Shown piece by piece: positions 58,154-64,000 of a DNA stretch of 64,000 nucleotides. Below the pieces are notes generated by a model. That model was not told the origin of the DNA and ran no database searches. It saw nothing but the letters and a program-made list of their open reading frames with translations. Source of the stretch: Micromonospora sp. WMMD961 (lineage in GTDB: Bacteria; Actinomycetota; Actinomycetes; Mycobacteriales; Micromonosporaceae); assembly GCF_029626145.1 (NCBI RefSeq), contig NZ_JARUBJ010000002.1, positions 340,501 to 404,500 on the forward strand. Direction: 5' to 3'. Numbering within the stretch: position 1 is the first letter of the stretch; every line of letters begins with the position of its first letter. The translations under genes were made by a program, and so were the position numbers.

Positions 58154-59034
58154 TGCGGATTGGCATCGTGATCCTGCCGGACCAGCGGTGGGCGGAGGCG
58201 CAGCGTCGGTGGCGGCAGGTCGACGAGTGGGGATTCGACCACGCCTGGACGTACGACCACCTGGGTTGGCGGGACCTGGTCGACGGCCCGTGGTTCGACT
58301 CGATGGCCACGTTGACCGCCGCCGCGACGGTCACCTCCCGGATCCGGCTGGGCACCCTCGTGGCGTCGCCGAACTTCCGGCACCCGGCCGCGTTCGCCCG
58401 GCAGATCACCACTGTGGACGACGTCTCTGCCGGTCGGCTGCTGCTCGGCCTGGGCGCGGGCGGCATCGGTTTCGACTCGGCCGTGCTGGGCGGTGAGACG
58501 CTGCCGCCGCGTCAGCGCGTCGACCGGTTCGCCGAGTTCGCCGAGCTGCTCGATCTGATCCTGCGCGAGGACGGCACGACCTGGCGCGGTGACTGGTTCG
58601 CCGCGGTCGACGCCCGCAACAATCCGGGCTGCGTCCAGCAGCCCCGGGTGCCCTTCGTGATGGCCGCCAACGGGCCGCGGTCGATGCGGCTGGTGACCCG
58701 GTTCGGCCAGGGCTGGGTGACCACCGGCACCGGCGACGACAACGACCTGGAGAGCTGGTGGGGCAGCGTGTCGGCGCTGTCCGCGCGGATGGACCGCGCG
58801 CTGGACGAGGCCGGCCGCGACCCGGCCACCCTGGACCGTTATCTCTCGCTGGACGCCGCGCCGGTGTTCTCGCTCAGCAGCGCCCAGTTCTTCGCCGACC
58901 AGGTCGGCCGGGCCGCCGACCTGGGCTTCACCGACGTGGTGACGCACTGGCCACGGGCCAGCAGCTGGTACGCCGGCGACGAGAACGTGCTGTCGGACGT
59001 GGCGACCGGACTGCTGCCGGAGCTGCGTGGCTGA
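58153..59034 (+). CDS. LLM-class flavin-dependent oxidoreductase
   Basis: 293 aa. Luciferase-like TIM barrel: IGIVILPDQRWAEAQRRWRQVDEWGFDHAWTYDHLGW, ATVTSRIRLGTLVASPNFRHPAAFARQ, TTVDDVSAGRLLLGLGAGG, PFVMAANGPRSMRLVTRFGQGWVT. The GLGAGG and AANGP segments fit a coenzyme F420- or FMN-binding pocket; in actinobacteria F420 is usual. Substrate unknown. It is a single gene, convergent with the ASCH protein (6-bp gap). Confidence 0.88.
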   Translation: MRIGIVILPDQRWAEAQRRWRQVDEWGFDHAWTYDHLGWRDLVDGPWFDSMATLTAAATVTSRIRLGTLVASPNFRHPAAFARQITTVDDVSAGRLLLGLGAGGIGFDSAVLGGETLPPRQRVDRFAEFAELLDLILREDGTTWRGDWFAAVDARNNPGCVQQPRVPFVMAANGPRSMRLVTRFGQGWVTTGTGDDNDLESWWGSVSALSARMDRALDEAGRDPATLDRYLSLDAAPVFSLSSAQFFADQVGRAADLGFTDVVTHWPRASSWYAGDENVLSDVATGLLPELRG

Positions 59035-59040
59035 GGTCTG

Positions 59041-59472
59041 TCAGGTGCCCAGGTCGCCGCTGGCCACCCCACCCTCGCCCCCGGAGACCAGCCGCAGGCG
59101 TAGGCAGACGATCGGGCTGTCGTCGTCGACAGGTGTGCCGAGCCGCGCCCAGTAGGTCGCGTGCCCGGTCCGCCACTCCTCGATCGACCGATCCCCCTCG
59201 CCCTCGGCGCGGGCGAACTCCCACGGCACGTCGGCGAAACGGACCACCTCCACCCCGGTGATCTCCACGACGCCGGCCAGCGCATCGTCGTCGTCGACCA
59301 GGGCCAACCGTTCGCCGACGTGCTCCAGCTCCTCGCCCTCCTCCGCGTACTCGGCGAGGCGACCGGCCGTCGCGGTCTTCACGCCGGCCAGCACGAGGGT
59401 GTTGAGGGTCGCCCGCAGTTCGCCGGGGGTGCCGAGGGCGAGGGTGCGCAGTTCACCGATCCGAGGCCACAT
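59041..59472 (-). CDS. ASCH-domain protein
   Basis: 143 aa from the ATG at 59472. One ASCH (PUA-like) barrel: ELRTLALGTPGELRATLNTLVLAGVKTATAGRLAEYAEEGE, ERLALVDDDDALAGVVEITGVEVVRFADVPWEFARAEGEGDRSIEEWRTGHATYW. The GxKxxT-like motif (GVKTAT) is the ASCH hallmark. Members bind RNA or hydrolyse N4-acetylcytidine-type nucleosides (YqfB). Its role here is not shown. A -10 (TAGCCT) precedes the ATG by 7 nt. Confidence 0.85.
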   Translation of the reverse strand: MWPRIGELRTLALGTPGELRATLNTLVLAGVKTATAGRLAEYAEEGEELEHVGERLALVDDDDALAGVVEITGVEVVRFADVPWEFARAEGEGDRSIEEWRTGHATYWARLGTPVDDDSPIVCLRLRLVSGGEGGVASGDLGT

Positions 59473-59479
59473 CCTGCCG

Positions 59480-59485
59480 AGGCTA
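59480..59485 (-). promoter_or_regulatory. -10 element of the ASCH gene (leaderless)
   Basis: On the minus strand TAGCCT is followed by 7 nt and the ATG at 59472. Confidence 0.45.
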
Positions 59486-59528
59486 GGCCAGTGCGCCTGA
59501 CACCGCCGCCGCATTGTGCTCGGATCGG

Positions 59529-60569
59529 TCAGATCATCTGCCCGGCGTAGCCGGGGGCGGCGAGGAGTCGGTGGTCGCCACTGACCGCGTGCGCGTCGAG
59601 CACCGCGTCGGCCAGCTTGACCACGTGCTCGTCGCCGTGCCGAGCCGCTCGGGCGAAGACCTCCGCCGGGGTCGCGGCGGTCACGGTCGGCGGCGCGATG
59701 CCGTCGGCTGGGGCGTACACCGAGGTCACGGCCGCCGTCGCGGCCCAGGCCGCGGCGAGGCTCGGCGCCCACAGCGCCCGGTCCAGAGCCGGCAGGGTAC
59801 GCAGCACAGCGGTCGGCGCGGTGACCGCGTGCACCAGCATGACCGGCGCGGTGTGCCCGAAGCGCAGGTAGTCCAGACCGGCGCGGTGCACCAACGCGGT
59901 GAGGCCGCTCTCCGCCTCGGCCGGGCTCCGCGCCGGGCGCAGCGCCGCGAGCGCCGGCTCCCATCGGGGTACGCCAGGCAGCCGCCCCAGCCGATCGAGG
60001 ATGCCCCCGGTCTGGTCCTCGATCCGGGGTAGCCCGGCCAGCGCCGCGTCCACGTCCAACGGCCTCGCAGCGGCGGAGGGGTCGTCCGGCACCCGGTCCG
60101 CGCCCGGGACCGGCTGCCAACGCGCCGCCCAGTAGCCGAGGGCCTGGGCCAGTTCGGTGCGCCGGTGCGGGGTCGTGTCGTCGGTTTCGAGCGCGCGTAC
60201 GGCGTGCCCGACCCGGATCACTCCGTGGGTGGCGCCGGCGGCGATGCCCGGCAGTAGTCGGGGCCACCAGGTGCCGAGCACGTCGCGCCAGGGGTGTTCG
60301 CGCAGTTGTCGGTCGAAGTACGCCAGCCAGTCCCCGGACCGCTTCGCGTCGCCCAGTGCCCCTCGCCAGTCGGTGATCGGGTGCAGCCCTCGGGGCAGCT
60401 CGTCGAGCCGGCCGAGGTAGTCGTCCAGCCAGCGGTGCACCTGCTGCTGGTGCCCGTGTCGGGTCAACGCCTCGACGGCCATCGGCCCGTGGTTGGAGAG
60501 CCAGCCCTCGAATTCGGGGCCGGTGCGGTGCAGTCGTTCGTACGCCTCGTCGAGGATTCCGTCACTCAT
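59529..60569 (-). CDS. Questin oxidase-like protein (DUF4243)
   Basis: 346 aa. Start MSDGILDEAYERLHRTGPEFEGWLSNHGPMAVEAL. The family shows scattered His: NHGPMAVEAL, GATHGVIRVGHAVRAL and LLPGIAAGATHGV here, LVHAVTAPTAVLRTLP and HGDEHVVKLADAVLDAH near the end, which may bind metal. Named after the fungal questin oxidase (Baeyer-Villiger-type ring cleavage), but bacterial members have unproved functions. It is co-directional with the phosphoribosyltransferase gene 33 bp upstream, so possibly co-transcribed. Confidence 0.8.
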   Translation of the reverse strand: MSDGILDEAYERLHRTGPEFEGWLSNHGPMAVEALTRHGHQQQVHRWLDDYLGRLDELPRGLHPITDWRGALGDAKRSGDWLAYFDRQLREHPWRDVLGTWWPRLLPGIAAGATHGVIRVGHAVRALETDDTTPHRRTELAQALGYWAARWQPVPGADRVPDDPSAAARPLDVDAALAGLPRIEDQTGGILDRLGRLPGVPRWEPALAALRPARSPAEAESGLTALVHRAGLDYLRFGHTAPVMLVHAVTAPTAVLRTLPALDRALWAPSLAAAWAATAAVTSVYAPADGIAPPTVTAATPAEVFARAARHGDEHVVKLADAVLDAHAVSGDHRLLAAPGYAGQMI

Positions 60570-60602
60570 CCATCGATCGTCGAAGGTGAAGGGCGGTTCA
60601 GG

Positions 60603-61154
60603 TCAAGCCGGTAGATCAGCGGCGTTGATCAGGCCGGTGATCCGTAGGTCGGCCGCGACCTCGGGCGGGCAGTCGACGGCCACCACTGCGGTGCCCAGCA
60701 CCTCGGCGCCGCGCGTGGCACAGATGTCGTAGAGGGCGCGGAGTTGCGCGCCCGTGCGCACCCAGTCGTCCACCACCAGCACCCGGTCGCCGGTGCCGAG
60801 GTGCCGGTCCCGCACGGCCAGGTCGACCTGCCGGCCCCGGTAGTCCGGTGCGCTCTGCGCCCAGGTGAGCGGCCCGGCCGGCAGCCGTCCGTCGCCGGGT
60901 TTGTGTGCGGCCACGAAACCGACCCCGAGTGCGGTGGCGGCCAGTGGCCCGAGCAGCAGCCCGGTGACCGCCGGGGCGAGCACCACCGTCGGCCGGGCGG
61001 CCCGATGCGGCGCCACCAGGGCTGGTCCCAGCTCGGCCAGGACCTCCGGGTCCCGCCACCAACCGGAGATGTCGCTGACCAGGTGACTCGTGCCCGGGCC
61101 GGGGTCGACCCACCGGAACAGGGCGGCCAGGCGGTCGGTGAGCTCAGCGGGCAT
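60603..61154 (-). CDS. Phosphoribosyltransferase-family protein
   Basis: 183 aa from the ATG at 61154 (MPAELTDRLAALFRWVDPG), 8 nt after CCGGAGG. Type I PRTase fold: VVLAPAVTGLLLGPLAATALGVGFVAAHKPG, then DRVLVVDDWVRTGAQLRALYDICATRGAEVLGTAVV. The PRPP loop reads VVDDWVRTGAQ, with DD and TG retained. The hood region with WWRDPE and DYRGRQVDLAVRDRHLG is unlike classical salvage enzymes, so the base acceptor is unknown; adenine- or orotate-type are options. Confidence 0.85.
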   Translation of the reverse strand: MPAELTDRLAALFRWVDPGPGTSHLVSDISGWWRDPEVLAELGPALVAPHRAARPTVVLAPAVTGLLLGPLAATALGVGFVAAHKPGDGRLPAGPLTWAQSAPDYRGRQVDLAVRDRHLGTGDRVLVVDDWVRTGAQLRALYDICATRGAEVLGTAVVAVDCPPEVAADLRITGLINAADLPA

Positions 61155-61272
61155 CCACTCATCCTCCGGCACGTTCGGTCGACGTGCCGGCACCCGGGCC
61201 AGCCGGCCCACCCCGGGTCGGATGATCGGCTACACGTACCAGTGCAAATACGGTCATACCACGATGATCACG

Positions 61273-61303
61273 TTGACTTCGGAAGTACTTCTCTCGTTAC
61301 GGT
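61273..61303 (+). promoter_or_regulatory. Promoter of the RlpA-like gene
   Basis: TTGACT (61273-61278) with GTTACG at 61296-61301 (17-bp spacer) or TACGGT at 61298-61303, in an AT-richer stretch 40-70 bp before the GTG start. Confidence 0.4.
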
Positions 61304-61341
61304 CCGACCCGGTTTGTTCAGTCGACGAAAGGACCGGGCCG

Positions 61342-61974
61342 GTGGCAGGCAGGCACTCCCGTACCCGCATCTTCTCCTCTCCGGCGGGCGTCGTGGCCAC
61401 CGCGGCGGTCGGCGTCGCCCTCGCCGTCGGGGGCACGTTCGGTGCCGTGCAGCTGACCTCCAACTCCGCCCAGTCCGGGCAGACGGCTCTCGACCTCACC
61501 CCGACCACCGCCGCCAGCAGCATCGCCCCCACTACGCCGGCCGCCTCTCCAAGTGCCAGCGCCTCCCCGAGCGCGTCCGCCAGCCCGTCGGCCACCCGGT
61601 CGCAGCAGGCCGCCTCCCGAGGCAGGGCCCGCACCGCGTCACCCAAGCCGAGCCCGACCGCCAAGAAGACCACGGCGGCGGCGAAGGTCCTGGACAGCGG
61701 CTCGTGTGGGGCCTCGTTCTACTCCGACGGGCAGCTCACCGCCAACGGTGAGTCGTTCAACCCGAACGCCCTGACCGCCGCGCACAAGACGCTGCCGTTC
61801 AACACCAAGGTCCGGGTGACCAACCCGGCCAACGGAAAGTCGGTCGTGGTCCGGATCAACGACCGTGGTCCCTTCATCGACGGCCGGTGCCTGGACCTCT
61901 CCCGGGCCGCGTTCGCCACCATCGCCTCCGTCGACGTCGGCGCGCTCACCGTCCGCTACGAGGTCCTCGGCTGA
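61342..61974 (+). CDS. Secreted or anchored RlpA-like double-psi beta-barrel protein
   Basis: 210 aa from the GTG at 61342, with GAAAGGA 7 nt upstream. One hydrophobic segment (about 14-33, GVVATAAVGVALAVGGTFGAVQL) acts as signal or anchor. A Ser/Ala/Pro-rich region (ASPSASASPSASASPS repeats, about 65-90) and a basic stretch follow. The C-terminal RlpA/expansin-like barrel (about 118-210) contains ASFYSDGQLTANGESFNPNALTAAHKTLPFNTKVRVTNPANGKSVVVRINDRGPF with the catalytic Asp of the NDRGP motif. RlpA proteins bind or cleave naked glycan strands. Confidence 0.85.
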   Translation: MAGRHSRTRIFSSPAGVVATAAVGVALAVGGTFGAVQLTSNSAQSGQTALDLTPTTAASSIAPTTPAASPSASASPSASASPSATRSQQAASRGRARTASPKPSPTAKKTTAAAKVLDSGSCGASFYSDGQLTANGESFNPNALTAAHKTLPFNTKVRVTNPANGKSVVVRINDRGPFIDGRCLDLSRAAFATIASVDVGALTVRYEVLG

Positions 61975-62006
61975 GCGGGGCGGGTGACGTCGATCTGGTC
62001 GCCCGA

Positions 62007-63203
62007 TTGGCCCGGCCGGTCAGAACCTCCTCGGACGAGGGGTCAGGTTCATTCACCGTTTCACGAGGATCAGGCAAACTGTCCCTCGTATCCACGCGAT
62101 TCCTCCAGCCGGGCCGTCGCCCGCTGAGCCCCGGATCCCGCGCCGGCCTCGGCGCGGCCCTCGTTCTGCTCGCGATCGTGTCGGCGGTGGAGGCGGCGGA
62201 CGGACGCTGGGCGCACTACGTCGCGCTGTTGGCGGCCGTACCCGTTCTCGCCGCCGCGCTGGCCTCCTGGCCGGTGGTGCTGGGCGTGGGCGTCGCGGCG
62301 ACAGTGGTCGGAGCCGCCTTCGCCCTGGTCGAGCCGAAGATGTCGCTGGACACCTCGGTCGACGTGGTCGGGATCGCGCTCGCCACCGGGCTGGCGGCGG
62401 CGGTGACCTCGGTCCGCCAGCGGCAGGCGGAGCGGATCGTCGAGTTGACCAGGCTCGCCTCGGTCGCCCAGCAGGCGGTGCTGCGCCCCCTCGGGCCGCA
62501 GATCGGCACGCTGTCGGTCGCCGGTCGGTACATCTCCTCCACGGCGACCGCCGAGATCGGCGGTGACCTGTACGAGGCGATCGACACGCCATACGGCGTG
62601 CGCATGATCATCGGTGACGTACGCGGCAAGGGCCTGGACGCGGTCCGGCTGGCCAGCATCGTGCTCGGCTCCTACCGGCACGTGGCGTACGAGCGGGCCG
62701 ACCTGCGTGCCATCGTCGCCGACCTGGACCGTGCGGTGGCCCGCAATGTCGGTGACGAGGATTTCGTGACCGCGGCGCTGGTCGAGGAGCGCGGCGGCAC
62801 ACTCACCATCGTCAATTGCGGCCACCCGCCGCCGCTGCTGCTGCGCCGCGGCGCGGTGATCCCGCTGGAACCGCCGGCACCGGCACCTCCGCTCGGGTTC
62901 ATGCCGGTGGTCCGCCCCCGGGTCGAACGCCTGGAGCCCGGTGACCGGCTACTGCTGTTCACCGACGGGCTCGGCGAGGCGCGCCGGGACGGCGAGTTCT
63001 TCCCCACCGCCGACCGGGCCTGGCGGCTGCTCGGCCACGGCACGGTCGCCAACGGGTTGGCCTCGCTGGAGACGGCTCTGATCGAGTGGGTCCACGGGCG
63101 TCTGGACGACGACATCGCGCTGGTCCTCATGGAGTACGTCGGTGCCCGTACCGGCGCGGCTGCGGCCGTTCCGAGCTGGGAGGTCGGTGCCACCGAGAGC
63201 TGA
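62007..63203 (+). CDS. Membrane PP2C/SpoIIE-type phosphatase (RsbU-like)
   Basis: About 398 aa. No ATG or GTG suits the start: the in-frame TTG at 62007 is used, and a CTG at 62079, 9 nt after CGAGGA, is an alternative. Four hydrophobic helices (about 45-125; GAALVLLAIVSAVEAADG, YVALLAAVPVLAAALASW, VVLGVGVAATVVGAAFAL, VDVVGIALATGLAAAVTS), then a SpoIIE/PP2C domain: AQQAVLRPLG, ATAEIGGDLYEAI, GDVRGKGLDAVRLASIVL, NCGHPPPLLLRRG, LFTDGLGEARR, DDDIALVLM. It should dephosphorylate anti-anti-sigma factors in a partner-switch system. No anti-sigma genes are next to it. Confidence 0.82.
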   Translation: MARPVRTSSDEGSGSFTVSRGSGKLSLVSTRFLQPGRRPLSPGSRAGLGAALVLLAIVSAVEAADGRWAHYVALLAAVPVLAAALASWPVVLGVGVAATVVGAAFALVEPKMSLDTSVDVVGIALATGLAAAVTSVRQRQAERIVELTRLASVAQQAVLRPLGPQIGTLSVAGRYISSTATAEIGGDLYEAIDTPYGVRMIIGDVRGKGLDAVRLASIVLGSYRHVAYERADLRAIVADLDRAVARNVGDEDFVTAALVEERGGTLTIVNCGHPPPLLLRRGAVIPLEPPAPAPPLGFMPVVRPRVERLEPGDRLLLFTDGLGEARRDGEFFPTADRAWRLLGHGTVANGLASLETALIEWVHGRLDDDIALVLMEYVGARTGAAAAVPSWEVGATES

Positions 63204-63288
63204 TCCCGCTCGGGGGCACGAAGGTGTGTAATCGCCGTCACTTGGGTGATCCGCTTGTCGCTGGCTACCCGCGAGTAATACAGTTGGG

Positions 63289-63304
63289 GTTACTGATCGG
63301 TAAC
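63289..63304. promoter_or_regulatory. Palindromic operator before the acyl-CoA dehydrogenase
   Basis: GTTACTGATCGGTAAC is palindromic at 14 of 16 positions and lies 27 bp before the ATG at 63332, downstream of a -10-like TAATAC (63276-63281). Its form fits a TetR-type fatty-acid regulator site. Confidence 0.45.
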
Positions 63305-63331
63305 ACCTGTCCGGAAGCGGGGCCAGCGAGC

Positions 63332-64000
63332 ATGACCCACTACAAGAGCAACCTGCGGGACCTTGAGTTCAACCTGTTCGAGGTCTTTGGGGCGGACCGG
63401 GCGTTCGGCCAGGAGCCGTACTCGGATCTCGACGCCGACACCGCCCGCAGCTTCCTCGCCGAGCTCGACCGCCTCGCCCGCGAGGATCTTGCCGCCAGCT
63501 ACACGGACAGTGACCGCAACCCGCCGGTGTTCGACCCGGCCACGCACACCGCGCCGTTGCCGGCGTCGTTCAAGAAGTCCTACCAGGCATTCATGGACTC
63601 CGAGTTCTGGCGCCTGGACCTGCCGCCAGAGCTGGGTGGCACCAACGCGCCCCGTGCCCTCTGGTGGGCGCTCGCCGAGCTGGTGCTCGGCTCGAACGCC
63701 CCCATCTGGATGTACGCCTCCGGCCCGTCCTTCGCGCACGTACTGCACGTCGAGGGCACCGACCGGCAGAAGCAGTGGGCCAAGCTCTTCATCGACAAGC
63801 AGTGGGGCTCCACGATGGTGCTCACCGAGCCGGACGCCGGCTCGGACGTTGGTGCCGGCCGCGCCCGCGCGACCCAGCAGCCCGACGGTTCCTGGCACAT
63901 CGAGGGCGTGAAGCGCTTCATCACCTCGGGCGAGCACGACCTGAGCGACAACATCGTGCACTACGTGCTGGCCCGCCCGGTCGGCGTGGAGGGCGTCGGT
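63332..64000 (+). CDS. Acyl-CoA dehydrogenase, 5' part (runs off the window)
   Basis: The open frame from ATG 63332 reads MTHYKSNLRDLEFNLFEVFG and continues without a stop for 223 codons to the window edge. The long N-terminal extension (about 1-55, with AELDRLAREDLAASYTDSDRNP) precedes the ACAD N-terminal domain. The middle domain starts with GSTMVLTEPDAGSDVGAG and KRFITSGEHDL. This matches the large FadE5-type acyl-CoA dehydrogenases (about 610 aa) of actinobacteria, not the short form at 9865. The catalytic Glu is beyond the window. Confidence 0.88.
   Translation, partial: MTHYKSNLRDLEFNLFEVFGADRAFGQEPYSDLDADTARSFLAELDRLAREDLAASYTDSDRNPPVFDPATHTAPLPASFKKSYQAFMDSEFWRLDLPPELGGTNAPRALWWALAELVLGSNAPIWMYASGPSFAHVLHVEGTDRQKQWAKLFIDKQWGSTMVLTEPDAGSDVGAGRARATQQPDGSWHIEGVKRFITSGEHDLSDNIVHYVLARPVGVEGVG

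Noticed and set aside
59041..60267. Long form of the ASCH protein
   Set aside because: The N-terminal 260 residues are an Arg/Gly/Ala shadow of the questin-oxidase-like gene; the ATG at 59472 has its own -10.

Overview
The window is very GC-rich, densely coded DNA from a filamentous actinobacterium, most likely a member of the Micromonosporaceae (Micromonospora/Salinispora type). The reasons are the GC-biased codon use, the many GTG starts, the family of intergenic palindromes seen at 7009-7064, 9755-9802 and 17045-17098, and the conserved block tRNA-Leu, fhaA, fhaB, pstP, rodA, pbpA, pknA, pknB ... pabA/trpG ... crgA. This block has the same order near the replication origin of Mycobacterium and Streptomyces. 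No genus can be proved without a database search.

Layout. 1-66: start of an MFS transporter leaving the window. 188-4863: an HSP90-type chaperone translationally coupled to a large TPR protein. 4947-11013: a TetR regulator and a branched-chain acyl-CoA (leucine/isovalerate-like) degradation cluster: biotin carboxylase, HMG-CoA lyase, carboxyltransferase and acyl-CoA dehydrogenase. It has no biotin carrier domain. 11140-13794: HTH-STAND ATPase regulator. 14043-15231: divergent MarR/YceI pair. 15524-17002: glutamate-cysteine ligase family enzyme. 17136-20738: envelope proteins, including two non-kinase PASTA proteins. 20837-24000: small conserved proteins and an XRE(DUF5753)/DUF397 pair. 24199-25758: secreted subtilisin-like protease. 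25831-27710: WecG/TagA glycosyltransferase coupled to an NAD-dependent epimerase.

27817-41956 is the cell-growth signalling and wall-synthesis island. It holds tRNA-Leu(CAG), two FHA proteins, PP2C phosphatase, a RodA/FtsW glycosyltransferase with its PBP, and kinases PknA and PknB. It continues with a SanA-like protein and, on the other strand, the overlapping operon DUF881 protein, class E sortase, small membrane protein and PabA/TrpG amidotransferase. It ends with CrgA. The genes form a phospho-signalling circuit (kinases, phosphatase, FHA readers) around peptidoglycan elongation and septation.

42107-64000 is mixed: an iron-sulfur oxidoreductase of the heterodisulfide-reductase type, two CNNM/CorC-type membrane proteins, tandem NlpC/P60 hydrolases (the second behind a ydaO-type c-di-AMP riboswitch) and dCTP deaminase. 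Next come a small flavin-oxidase-family protein behind a LexA-like box, tRNA-Gly(CCC), a large AfsR/SARP-type regulator, a DrrAB-type ABC exporter and a VOC protein. The rest is two DHFR/RibD-like reductases, an LLM flavin oxidoreductase, an ASCH protein, a questin-oxidase-like protein, a phosphoribosyltransferase, an RlpA-like protein, a membrane SpoIIE-type phosphatase and the 5' part of an acyl-CoA dehydrogenase.

A recurring regulatory theme is the leaderless start: a -10 hexamer (TAnnnT) placed 6-8 nt before the start codon at nine or more genes. No CRISPR array, rRNA, insertion sequence or prophage is visible.
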